Assembly (NCBI GenBank): GCA_937957805.1
Contig: CALFXW010000200.1
Span: 1-7,656, forward strand
Source: an uncultured Sphingopyxis sp.
GTDB lineage: Bacteria > Pseudomonadota > Alphaproteobacteria > Sphingomonadales > Sphingomonadaceae
Length of the DNA stretch: 7,656 bases
Direction of reading: 5' to 3'
Shown: piece by piece, positions 1 to 6,357 of the stretch
Position numbering within the stretch: position 1 is the stretch's first letter
Layout: the number at the start of each line of letters is the position of its first letter
Notes under the pieces: generated by a model
What the model saw: only the letters and a program-made list of their open reading frames with translations
Told to the model about the DNA's origin: nothing
Databases searched by the model: none
Position numbers and translations under genes: made by a program

Positions 1-528
1 GGCGTCGTGCCGCGAACGATCGAAGGTCTCGCTCCGGTCGTCGAGCTCGGCCAGGAACTGACCGACCACCTCGAGCGCCAGTGACGAGCGGGCGATCGCG
101 AACGCCAGGGAACGAATGTGCGTCGTCGATCGCGCCAGCAGTTCGTTCAGCATCGGGCGCAGGCGGCGTATCTCGTCGCGGTGGGTGTGCGACAATTGGA
201 CAAGCAGGCTCATCGCACGCGGGGTCAGTCGCAACAAAGCGCGCCGCCGGTCGCCGCCGCCAATATGGCGGGTGACCAAGGCTTGTTTTTCCAACCGGTC
301 GATCAGGCCGCTGGCGCTGTGCGGCTGTAACAGCAATTGGCGCGCCACATAACCGATGCTCGCCTGATCGGGTGGAACCGCGCGCAGGGCGAGCAACGCC
401 TGATGCTGCTGCGGGGTTAAACCATGCGCGCGCGCCGCAGCATCGCTGAACGCCTGAAACTGGCGCAGCGCATAACGTAGGTCGGTCAGCGCCGCATAGT
501 CCGCATCATCCAATGGCTCATCGCGCAT
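1..528 (-). CDS. MarR-family transcriptional regulator, partial (3' end beyond the left edge)
   Basis: A reading frame starts at ATG 528-526 and stays open to base 1 (176 codons, no stop seen). The start is preceded by a good ribosome-binding site (AGAGGGGG, about 8 nt upstream). The other nearby ATG at 533 stops after a few codons. The protein has the winged-helix layout of MarR dimers: N-terminal helices with LRYALRQFQAFSDAAA (about 18-33), a recognition-helix region QPHSASGLIDRLEKQALVTR (68-87), and a wing with GGDRRRALLRLTPRA (91-105), the family's D-R-R...LT signature. MarR proteins bind palindromic operators and are usually released by small ligands or oxidation; no ligand can be read from this sequence. 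It is divergent from the ClC gene and shares a 79-bp gap holding a perfect palindrome, so it probably represses that gene and itself. Oddity: most MarR proteins end near 140-160 residues, and from about residue 135 the chain no longer looks typical. Confidence 0.9.
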   Translation of the reverse strand, partial: MRDEPLDDADYAALTDLRYALRQFQAFSDAAARAHGLTPQQHQALLALRAVPPDQASIGYVARQLLLQPHSASGLIDRLEKQALVTRHIGGGDRRRALLRLTPRAMSLLVQLSHTHRDEIRRLRPMLNELLARSTTHIRSLAFAIARSSLALEVVGQFLAELDDRSETFDRSRHDA

Positions 529-543
529 CCCATTTACCCCCTC

Positions 544-573
544 TTGTTGTTTTATATCGCATTGCGATATAAT
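544..573 (+). promoter_or_regulatory. Predicted sigma-70-type promoter of the ClC gene
   Basis: TTGTTG at 544-549 (-35), an 18-bp spacer, and a perfect TATAAT at 568-573 (-10). Transcription would start near 580, leaving a leader of about 28 nt before the ATG at 608. The -10 lies inside the palindromic operator, so occupancy by the regulator should exclude RNA polymerase. Confidence 0.6.
552..572. promoter_or_regulatory. Probable MarR operator: perfect palindrome
   Basis: TTATATCGCA (552-561), one T, then TGCGATATAA (563-572): two exactly complementary 10-bp arms around a single central base. Length, AT-rich ends and a CGCA/TGCG core are typical of MarR-family dimer sites, and the site lies between a MarR gene and its divergent neighbour. 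The right arm holds the -10 box of the ClC promoter. On the minus strand the left arm gives TATAAA (556-551), a possible -10 for the marR gene, although no good -35 is visible at the expected distance. Binding would block both promoters. The palindrome is seen; the role is inferred. Confidence 0.8.
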
Positions 574-607
574 CGCGCCCGACCCATTGGAACGCAAAGG
601 ATGAAAT

Positions 608-2368
608 ATGGCAAGCAAAGCCTCCGCCGAAGGGGTCAGACTGGGCGATCATAGCGCCGACCGGCGTATGTTACTGCTCGCCGCCATGGCCTCCTTTGTC
701 GGAACGGGCGGGGCGCTCGGCGCATGGGTGCTGCTCAAACTCATCGCGCTGGCGACCAATATTTTCTGGTTCGGCCGCCTGTCCTTTGCCCCTGCCGATA
801 TGGCCGACCATGCAGTGGGCATCGCCGTCATCCTCATCCCCATAATCGGCAGCCTGATTATCGGGCTGATGGCGCGCTTTGGATCGGAAAAATTGCGCGG
901 CCACGGCATACCCGAGGCGATGGAAACCATCTTGTTTGGCGAAAGCCGCCTGTCGGTAAAGGTCGCGCTGCTGAAACCGCTCTCCTCCGCCGTTTCCATC
1001 GGTTCGGGCGGCCCTTTTGGCGCAGAAGGGCCGATCATCATGACCGGCGGGGCGATAGGTTCGCTGTTTGCCCAATGTTTTCACCTGAGCGCGGCCGAAC
1101 GCAAAACCCTGCTCGTCGCGGGGGCTTCGGCGGGGATGACCGCGATTTTCGGCAGCCCGCTCGCGGCGATATTACTCGCGCTTGAAGTGCTGCTCTTTGA
1201 ATGGAAACCGCGCAGCTTTGTCCCCGTCGTGCTGGCGGTGCTGACCAGCCTTGCATGGCGCCCCTTTTTGATCGGCGATGGCGCGATGTTTGCCGCGCAC
1301 TTCCCCGTTACGCAGGGGCTTCAGCCGCTGCTCCTCGCGCTCGGCATGGGGCTGGTCTTGGGGGTGGAGGCTGCGGCACTTTCCAAGGCGCTATATTGGA
1401 TAGAGGACGGGTTCCACCGCCTGCCACTGCACTGGATGTGGTGGCCCGCAATCGGGTCGGTCATCGTCGGGCTGGGCGGCCTCATCGAACCGCATGTGCT
1501 GGGCGCAGGATATGGCAATATTCAAGCATTGCTCGACAATGATCTGGCGGTGCGGATGATTGTCACCCTGCTGATCGTCAAGGCGGTGGTCTGGCTGGTG
1601 GCGCTGGGTTCGGGCACATCGGGCGGCATCCTCGCCCCCTTGCTGATATTGGGCGGCGCGACCGGCGCGCTCATCGGCCATTATCTGCCCGGTGACCCTG
1701 GCCTGTGGGCGATGGTCGGCATGGCCGCAATTATGAGCGGGGGGATGCGCGCACCGATGACCGGCGCGCTGTTCGCCGCCGAAATTACCGGGCAAATGGG
1801 CGGCCTGCCGCTGTGCCTAGCCGCAGCGGGCAGCGCCTATGCGGTGAGTGTGCTGCTCACCCGCCGATCCATCCTCACCGAAAAAATCGCGCGGCGCGGC
1901 CGCCATGTGTTGCAGGAATATAGCGTCGATGCGCTCGACCTGTTGCAGGTCAGGGATTTGATGACCGCAAAACCCGAAACCTTGCCGGGCAATATGTCGC
2001 TTGGCGATGTTGTCGCCTTTTTTGAGGGCAAAGCGGCGCACCGCAGCTATCCGGTGATTGATGCAGGTGGGCGGCTGCTCGGCCTCGTTTCGCGCAGCGA
2101 CGCGCTGAAATGGCAGGTCGATGGTTTTGAAGCGGCCAGCATGCTGGCTGAAAATCTGTCCGACGCATCGCAGCCCACCGCTTTCCCCGACAGCCCTTGC
2201 GGGCTGGTCGCCGACCTGATTGTCCAGTCGGGCATCGGGCGTATCCCGATTGTCGAACGCGACAGCCGCCGCGTGGTGGGGATTATTTCGCGGCAGGATC
2301 TGCTCAAGGCGCGCCGCAAAGTCCGCCGCGATGAAACCCGCCGCACCCGCCACGTCGGCGGGCGATAG
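608..2368 (+). CDS. ClC-family chloride channel/transporter with C-terminal CBS pair
   Basis: A 586-residue inner-membrane anion channel or antiporter. The start ATG follows AAAGGA (597-602) at suitable spacing. Residues from about 20 to 420 form the multi-helix ClC pore domain. Visible signature stretches are GHGIP (98-102, matching GSGIP of E. coli ClC-ec1), GAEGP (138-142, with the gating glutamate E140) and GGILAP (339-344, matching GGIFAP). The cytoplasmic tail carries two CBS domains: VRDLMTAKPETL to SRSDALKW (about 448-502) and VADLIVQSGIGRIPIVE to SRQDLLKA (about 534-568). CBS pairs often bind adenine nucleotides and tune gating. Aligned by eye to ClC-ec1, the inner proton glutamate (E203) is V194 and the central tyrosine (Y445) is L423, a pattern closer to channels than to H+ antiporters. 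A hairpin follows the stop codon closely. It is probably controlled by the divergent MarR regulator. Confidence 0.93.
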   Translation: MASKASAEGVRLGDHSADRRMLLLAAMASFVGTGGALGAWVLLKLIALATNIFWFGRLSFAPADMADHAVGIAVILIPIIGSLIIGLMARFGSEKLRGHGIPEAMETILFGESRLSVKVALLKPLSSAVSIGSGGPFGAEGPIIMTGGAIGSLFAQCFHLSAAERKTLLVAGASAGMTAIFGSPLAAILLALEVLLFEWKPRSFVPVVLAVLTSLAWRPFLIGDGAMFAAHFPVTQGLQPLLLALGMGLVLGVEAAALSKALYWIEDGFHRLPLHWMWWPAIGSVIVGLGGLIEPHVLGAGYGNIQALLDNDLAVRMIVTLLIVKAVVWLVALGSGTSGGILAPLLILGGATGALIGHYLPGDPGLWAMVGMAAIMSGGMRAPMTGALFAAEITGQMGGLPLCLAAAGSAYAVSVLLTRRSILTEKIARRGRHVLQEYSVDALDLLQVRDLMTAKPETLPGNMSLGDVVAFFEGKAAHRSYPVIDAGGRLLGLVSRSDALKWQVDGFEAASMLAENLSDASQPTAFPDSPCGLVADLIVQSGIGRIPIVERDSRRVVGIISRQDLLKARRKVRRDETRRTRHVGGR

Positions 2369-2370
2369 AG

Positions 2371-2411
2371 TGATTTCGAGTGAAATGGAACATTTCACGG
2401 CTCGGAAATCA
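2371..2411. repeat. Long imperfect hairpin just after the ClC stop
   Basis: The inner stem is perfect: GTGAAATG (2380-2387), loop GAA, CATTTCAC (2391-2398). The outer stem pairs TGATTTCGAG (2371-2380) with CTCGGAAATCA (2401-2411) with one bulged base and a small internal gap. It begins 3 bp after the ClC stop codon and could act as a 3'-end or mRNA-stabilising structure. There is no T-tract after it on the plus strand, so it is not a standard intrinsic terminator. It may be a genome-wide interspersed repeat. Confidence 0.6.
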
Positions 2412-2430
2412 CGGAAAACAAGGACAATTT

Positions 2431-2466
2431 GAGCAGGTTTCGATTCAATCTAATCGAAACAGGCTC
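2431..2466. repeat. Intergenic palindromic (REP-like) repeat
   Basis: The core arms GTTTCGATT (2437-2445) and AATCGAAAC (2452-2460) are perfect inverted repeats around the loop CAATCT. The arms extend outwards to GAGC (2431-2434) and GCTC (2463-2466), giving 15-bp arms with two mismatches, followed by CTAG at 2466-2469. The form suggests an interspersed palindromic repeat; the copy number in the genome cannot be seen here. Confidence 0.6.
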
Positions 2467-2503
2467 TAGGCTGTATCGACATTCAGCACCAGAAGTTGAG
2501 CGC

Positions 2504-2538
2504 GGCGAGATATAACCTCGCCATTTCTGGCGAGGTTA
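2504..2538. repeat. Strong hairpin with an alternative competing stem
   Basis: TAACCTCGCCA (2513-2523) and TGGCGAGGTTA (2528-2538) form a perfect 11-bp stem with loop TTTC. A third arm, GGCGAG (2504-2509), can pair instead with CTCGCC (2517-2522), so two stems exclude each other. Neither strand shows a proper T-tract (AAAAG follows on plus, TATATC on minus). No gene is placed to be controlled by it, so it is called only as structure. Confidence 0.5.
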
Positions 2539-2579
2539 AAAGACGGCAAGTGACCTTGGGATGCCGAGCCCGCACGAAG

Positions 2580-2684
2580 GGTCGTTTTGCTTGCGAAAAG
2601 CGACCGCCTCTCGTTTTGCTAGAATTATTTGATAAGCTATAGCTTTCGAGCTGCGGATTGCGGTCGTCTCTCGTTTTGCTAGAA
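2580..2684 (+). repeat. Three spaced copies of TCGTTTTGCT, with a hairpin
   Basis: TCGTTTTGCT occurs at 2582-2591, 2611-2620 and 2671-2680, with start-to-start distances of 29 and 60 bp. The last two copies sit in a longer exact match, CTCTCGTTTTGCTAGAA (2608-2624 and 2668-2684), and similarity reaches back to 2601/2661. The first copy lies in an imperfect hairpin between GGTCG (2580-2584) and CGACC (2601-2605). An 11-bp unit, GCTGCGGATTG, is also repeated at 2650-2660 and 2716-2726, and a 12-bp palindrome, AAGCTATAGCTT, lies at 2634-2645. The function is unknown. Confidence 0.55.
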
Positions 2685-2928
2685 CAGGGCGAAAATCTGG
2701 AATCGGCCTTTGCGGGCTGCGGATTGGCTTTCAGAGACGCATTCGAAATACAAACTCAACTCGATATCGAAATTTCAATTTGCCAGAGATCTTGGGGTTC
2801 ACTGCCGCATAGGATGCGTTGGTTGGCTGGAAAGGACCCGCAAAAACGATGCCCTGCCATCAAATGAGCAAAGTCGGCCGGCCGACGAAGGCTCCTCCCC
2901 AAACCCGCTTATTGGGGAAGCGTTGGGG

Positions 2929-2965
2929 AAAAAGCATCGGCGCTGTCGAAAAATGGCCAAAATGC
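2929..2965 (-). terminator. Possible intrinsic terminator after tRNA-Glu
   Basis: On the minus strand the sequence directly after the CCA end reads GCAT-TTT-GGC, a 14-nt loop, GCC-G-ATGC, then TTTTT (plus-strand AAAAA at 2929-2933). The stem is 4+3 bp around an internal loop, so it is weak, but the T-run immediately after it fits termination of the tRNA transcript. Confidence 0.35.
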
Positions 2966-3040
2966 TGGTGACCCCTACGGGAATCGAACCCGTGTTTCAG
3001 CCGTGAAAGGGCCGCGTCCTAACCGCTAGACGAAGGGGCC
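2966..3040 (-). tRNA. trnE: tRNA-Glu, anticodon UUC
   Basis: A complete cloverleaf of 75 nt including an encoded 3' CCA (minus-strand end at 2966). The acceptor stem GGCCCCT pairs with AGGGGTC, including one G-U pair, followed by discriminator A and CCA. The D-stem is GTCT/GGAC. The anticodon stem CGGCC/GGCTG flanks loop CTTTCAC, with anticodon TTC at 3007-3005. The T-stem ACGGG/CCCGT flanks loop TTCGATT. It decodes GAA and GAG. It lies 53 bp after recJ on the same strand; no clear promoter of its own is visible in that gap, so co-transcription with recJ followed by processing is possible. Confidence 0.98.
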
Positions 3041-3075
3041 AGATGCTTTTTGCATTGGCAAGGCGCGCCCATTAG

Positions 3076-3090
3076 GGCGGCTGGGCCGCC
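3076..3090 (-). terminator. GC-rich hairpin just after recJ
   Basis: GGCGGC (3076-3081) and GCCGCC (3085-3090) form a perfect 6-bp stem with a 3-nt loop, starting 3 bp after the recJ stop. No T-run follows in the direction of transcription (CTAATGG), so it could be a weak or factor-assisted terminator, or only a 3'-end structure upstream of the tRNA. Confidence 0.35.
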
Positions 3091-3093
3091 GGG

Positions 3094-4866
3094 TCAAGTC
3101 ACCAATGCCGCATCATCGACATGGATTTCAGCCGATTGCCGCCCGTTCCAGTCGTTGCGGCGGATTTGCCCGGCGAGATAGAGGCGCGCATCCCCCCGTA
3201 GCGCCAATAATGCCTGCCCCAGTGCATTTTCCGCCGCGCGAAAGGCGACCGCGTTCACCCGCGCGCCATCATCCCCCGCGACAACCAGACGCACATGGCC
3301 ATTGCCCACGACGTCCACCTTTATGATTCGCACCGGCCCCACCGCGACGCGCGGCGCGCTCCACCCATGGCCATAGGGGCCGCCCTGTTCCACTGCGGCG
3401 AGAAAATCGAGGTTGACCCCGCGCGGGGCGAGCAGCGCGTCGAGTTTCAGCGCGCGTTCGCCGCTGGCGCGGGCGACATCGGCCGCCAGTCGTTCGTTCA
3501 TCCATTCGGCAAAGCGCGCCACCCCGCCCGGCGATATGGTGACGCCTGCTGCCATCGCATGGCCGCCGCCCGCCACCAGCAAGCCCGCATCCCGCGCGGC
3601 GATGACCGCAGCGCCCAAATCCACCCCGGCGATGGAACGGCCCGACCCCTTGCCGACCCCATCGTCGCCCAGCGCAACGACAATGGCCGGGCGGTGCAGC
3701 CGTTCCTTTACCCGCGATGCGACGATGCCGATGACCCCGGGGTGCCAGCCGGTTGCCGCCACCACGCTCACCGCCATATTGGCCGTGTTTTCGGCAGCGG
3801 CCAGCGCTTCGTCGGTCACCAGTGCCTCTATCGCGCGGCGTTCATCATTCAGGCGGCTCAATTCTGCGGCAATTTCCTGCACTTCCAGCGCGTCGTCGCT
3901 GGTGAGGAGGCGCACCCCCAGATCCGCCGCGCCGACCCGCCCGCCCGCATTGATGCGCGGACCAAGCGCAAAGCCGAGGTCACGCGCTTCGGGTGCGCGC
4001 GCCAGCCTTGCCACATCCGCCAATGCCGCCAGCCCCAAATTGCCGCGCCGCGCCATCACCCGCAGCCCCTGGGCGACAAAGGCGCGGTTGAGCCCGGTCA
4101 GCCGCGCAACATCCGCCACCGTGCCGAGCGCCACAATGTCGAGCAGCGCCATCAAATCCGGTTCCGTCCGCCCTGTCCCATCGGCAAACCAGCCGCGCGC
4201 GCGCAAATTGCGTACCAGCGCCACGCCCAACAGGAATGCGACCCCGACCGCTGCCAAATGCCCCTCTGCCCGTTCGGCATCGCTGCCATCCAGCCGGTTG
4301 GGGTTGATCATGGCGAGCGCGCGCGGCAGGCTGGTCGTGCATTGATGATGGTCGACCACCATGACATCCAGCCCCGCATCCGCCGCCGCGCCCAAGGCTT
4401 CAAACGCCTGTGCGCCGCAATCAACCGTGATGACGAGGCTGGCGCCATCGGCCTGCATGCCCAGCAATGCCGCTGCCGAGGGGCCATATCCTTCGAGCAG
4501 GCGGTCGGGAATATAGGGTCGCGCATCATGGCCCAGCGCGCGAATCAGGCGGATGAGGAGCGCCGCCGACGTCGCGCCATCGACATCATAATCGCCAAAA
4601 ATGACGATATGTTCGCCAGCGTCGATGGCATCGGCCAGCCGCGCCGCGCCCTTTTCCATATCAAGGAAGATCGCCGGGTCGGGCATGAAGGCGCGCAGGC
4701 TGGGCCGTGCCCAATCGGCGAGCCGCGCCGTTTCTGCGCCGCGCGACAATAATATACGGCTCACCAGATCATCGGGCGCATCGGCGCTGCCGCCCGCACC
4801 CCCGCGCCAGTGCCACGCCTGCCCCGCCAGCGATTTTTCTATGCCAAGTGCGAAATTTTCCCTCAT
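3094..4866 (-). CDS. recJ: Single-stranded-DNA-specific 5'-3' exonuclease RecJ
   Basis: 590 residues, about the family's usual length. RecJ degrades single-stranded DNA 5' to 3' in recombination (RecF pathway), mismatch repair and fork restart, in the cytoplasm. All core features of the DHH phosphoesterase superfamily are present: motif I GDYDVDGATS (91-100; D92, D94, D96), DCG (149-151), the DHH triad D172-H173-H174, motif IV around D243 (LLDIVALGTVADV), LGPRINAGGR (301-310), and the DHHA1 part with SGRSI (408-412) and GGGHAMAAG (433-441). The C-terminal OB-like domain follows, entered at about GGPYGHGW (495-502). The catalytic residues look intact. The start ATG (4866-4864) overlaps the stop of the upstream PH-domain gene as ATGA. 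There is no well-spaced ribosome-binding site, which fits translational coupling. Confidence 0.97.
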   Translation of the reverse strand: MRENFALGIEKSLAGQAWHWRGGAGGSADAPDDLVSRILLSRGAETARLADWARPSLRAFMPDPAIFLDMEKGAARLADAIDAGEHIVIFGDYDVDGATSAALLIRLIRALGHDARPYIPDRLLEGYGPSAAALLGMQADGASLVITVDCGAQAFEALGAAADAGLDVMVVDHHQCTTSLPRALAMINPNRLDGSDAERAEGHLAAVGVAFLLGVALVRNLRARGWFADGTGRTEPDLMALLDIVALGTVADVARLTGLNRAFVAQGLRVMARRGNLGLAALADVARLARAPEARDLGFALGPRINAGGRVGAADLGVRLLTSDDALEVQEIAAELSRLNDERRAIEALVTDEALAAAENTANMAVSVVAATGWHPGVIGIVASRVKERLHRPAIVVALGDDGVGKGSGRSIAGVDLGAAVIAARDAGLLVAGGGHAMAAGVTISPGGVARFAEWMNERLAADVARASGERALKLDALLAPRGVNLDFLAAVEQGGPYGHGWSAPRVAVGPVRIIKVDVVGNGHVRLVVAGDDGARVNAVAFRAAENALGQALLALRGDARLYLAGQIRRNDWNGRQSAEIHVDDAALVT

Positions 4867-6356
4867 CCCCGCTGCAATAGGGAAATGCGCAGCGCGCGCA
4901 ATTGCGGCGCGTCGATATAGGATAGGCGGTGGCGTTCGGCCTTGCCCCCCGGCACGCCGAGCAACAGGTCAGCCAGCCCAAAACGGCGACGCAGCGGGCT
5001 GATGTAGAGGTCCGCGCTCTGCACATGGCGGGCGGGCAAAACCACATGGCGCGAGCGCAGCCAGCCGGTGACGCTTTCGAGCGTGCGCCCATCGAAACGC
5101 CAGCGCCTGAGGCGCCAGTCGAGCCAGCCGGTGGCGAGCGCGAACAGCGCCGATGCAACGAGCAGCCCCGGCACCCAGAGCAATTGTGGCGCAACAATCG
5201 CCATGACGATGGTTTGTAACACCGCAATCCCCACAAAAACCAACGGGATACGCAAAATCATCGCCCGGTGCGGCCGCGCCCAATCCCCATGGCGCAGGTC
5301 GCTGCGGCTAAGGCCGATGTCGGCCAATATCCCGTCCACTTCGGTGAGGCGCACGCACGGCGCAACCAAATGGTCGCGCTCCTGCTTGCCATCACCATCA
5401 TCATCGCGCGCCAGATTTTGGATATAGAGCGCGTAATAGCCGAAAAACCGCCGCACCGGCCCGCTCGATATAATCGCCGCCTGCACCCGCGCGCGGGGAA
5501 TCAGAACATCGGTGCGCGTCGTCAGCCCGCGCGTCCGGCGTAACCCGCGCGGCTCACTGCTGAGTGTAAAGTTCCAATCGCGCAGGATGGTGCGCACTAT
5601 GCCGGCAATCGCGCCGATGAACAGAACCACCGCCGACGTCCCCAAAAACGCCAACCAGCGATAGGCTCCGACCCATTCGCCAAGGCCGAACTGGGTCGCA
5701 ATTTCCTGCCAAAAATCAAAGTCAAAAAGGTCGAAGGAAATAAAGCGGTCAAACTGGGTCAGCAAACCAAATACTACGCCAAAAACGGCGAGCGAAAATT
5801 GAAAAATTCCCGAAACAAGCAGGCGGCGCAGCCCCATATGGTGGAGTATATGGCCGGGCGGTGCAGGCTCCTCAACCGCCGCTGCATCACCTGTCGCGGT
5901 GGGAACTACACCCGCCGCGTTATGACGCAATTGTTCGCGCAACGCCCGTGCATCGGCGAGCGATATGGCATCGAGCCGCGCATCGTCGCGCTTGCCCTCC
6001 CCACCCGCGCCGCTTTCAAAGCTGACGATGGCAAGGCCGAGCAGCCGGTGCACCAATTTCTGTTCAATCGCGACATCCTGAATCCGTTCAATCGGCAGGA
6101 CACGTTCGCTGCGGCTCCACAAACCCTGCCGGATGGTGATGGCATCATCATCCACCATCCAGACAAATCGTCGCCAGCGCAAAAAGGTGGTGACCAACGA
6201 AACGACCGCGAAAATCGCCAACATCAACGCCAGCACCCCCCAGCGCCCGCTGATCGAAATGGCCGCAATCACCGGAATAAGCCCGAATAATTGCGGGCCA
6301 AGGCGCGGCAGCGCGACGAGCAGCGACAGCGGGTGGAGGTGGCGTTCCGCCGCCAT
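4863..6356 (-). CDS. Membrane protein with three bacterial PH domains (bPH2/PF03703; B. subtilis YdbT-like)
   Basis: 497 residues from the ATG at 6356. Three copies of the bacterial PH-like fold alternate with pairs of membrane segments. Copy 1 spans about 62-145 (VLPIERIQDVAIEQ), copy 2 about 262-345 (LIPRARVQAAIISSG) and copy 3 about 418-495 (VLPARHVQSADLYIS); each shows the P..R.Q signature. Hydrophobic stretches near 22-60, 178-202, 231-257 and 366-411 suggest about six helices. The family's biochemical role is poorly known. In Firmicutes, YdbS/YdbT-type pairs have been linked to resistance to bacteriocins or envelope stress, and I do not extend that claim here. The ATG lies 1 bp after the stop of the smaller PH gene (TGA-T-ATG), suggesting reinitiation. 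An in-frame TTG at 6365 would add three residues and cannot be excluded. The 3' end overlaps recJ by 4 bp. Confidence 0.87.
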   Translation of the reverse strand: MAAERHLHPLSLLVALPRLGPQLFGLIPVIAAISISGRWGVLALMLAIFAVVSLVTTFLRWRRFVWMVDDDAITIRQGLWSRSERVLPIERIQDVAIEQKLVHRLLGLAIVSFESGAGGEGKRDDARLDAISLADARALREQLRHNAAGVVPTATGDAAAVEEPAPPGHILHHMGLRRLLVSGIFQFSLAVFGVVFGLLTQFDRFISFDLFDFDFWQEIATQFGLGEWVGAYRWLAFLGTSAVVLFIGAIAGIVRTILRDWNFTLSSEPRGLRRTRGLTTRTDVLIPRARVQAAIISSGPVRRFFGYYALYIQNLARDDDGDGKQERDHLVAPCVRLTEVDGILADIGLSRSDLRHGDWARPHRAMILRIPLVFVGIAVLQTIVMAIVAPQLLWVPGLLVASALFALATGWLDWRLRRWRFDGRTLESVTGWLRSRHVVLPARHVQSADLYISPLRRRFGLADLLLGVPGGKAERHRLSYIDAPQLRALRISLLQRG

Positions 6357-6357
6357 A

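Larger units (their letters stand above)
2369..2965. other. Gene-poor interval of about 600 bp with many small repeats
   Basis: No convincing gene. The left 300 bp hold the hairpins and repeats listed separately. The right part (about 2690-2960) looks less GC-rich than the flanks near 2740-2790 and contains a 14-bp perfect palindrome, GTCGGCCGGCCGAC (2873-2886), and a stem TCCCCAA (2896-2902)/TTGGGGA (2912-2918) with a 9-nt loop. Two overlapping TTG-started frames (from 2658 and from 2710) cross it without a visible ribosome-binding site or a recognisable family; the second runs into the tRNA antisense. The interval lies on the 3' side of tRNA-Glu, where integrating elements often insert, but I found no integrase and no duplicated tRNA end. 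Confidence 0.6.

Noticed and set aside
2658..2867. 69-codon TTG-started frame
   Set aside because: It has no ribosome-binding site, overlaps short repeats at its start and shows no recognisable family.
2710..3006. Plus-strand frame ending in TPTGIEPVFQP
   Set aside because: This ending is the well-known false translation of the antisense strand of a tRNA; it overlaps tRNA-Glu, and the start is an unsupported TTG.
2369..3040. Attachment-site duplication of the tRNA-Glu 3' end
   Set aside because: I looked for a second copy of the T-arm/acceptor sequence in the gap and found none; there is no integrase in the window.
3295..4752. A 485-codon plus-strand open frame opposite recJ, plus a 310-codon one at 3413-4345
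   Set aside because: Both are antisense to a gene with complete RecJ motifs. Their proteins are rich in Arg, Ala and His with no family features, as expected for shadows of GC-rich coding sequence.
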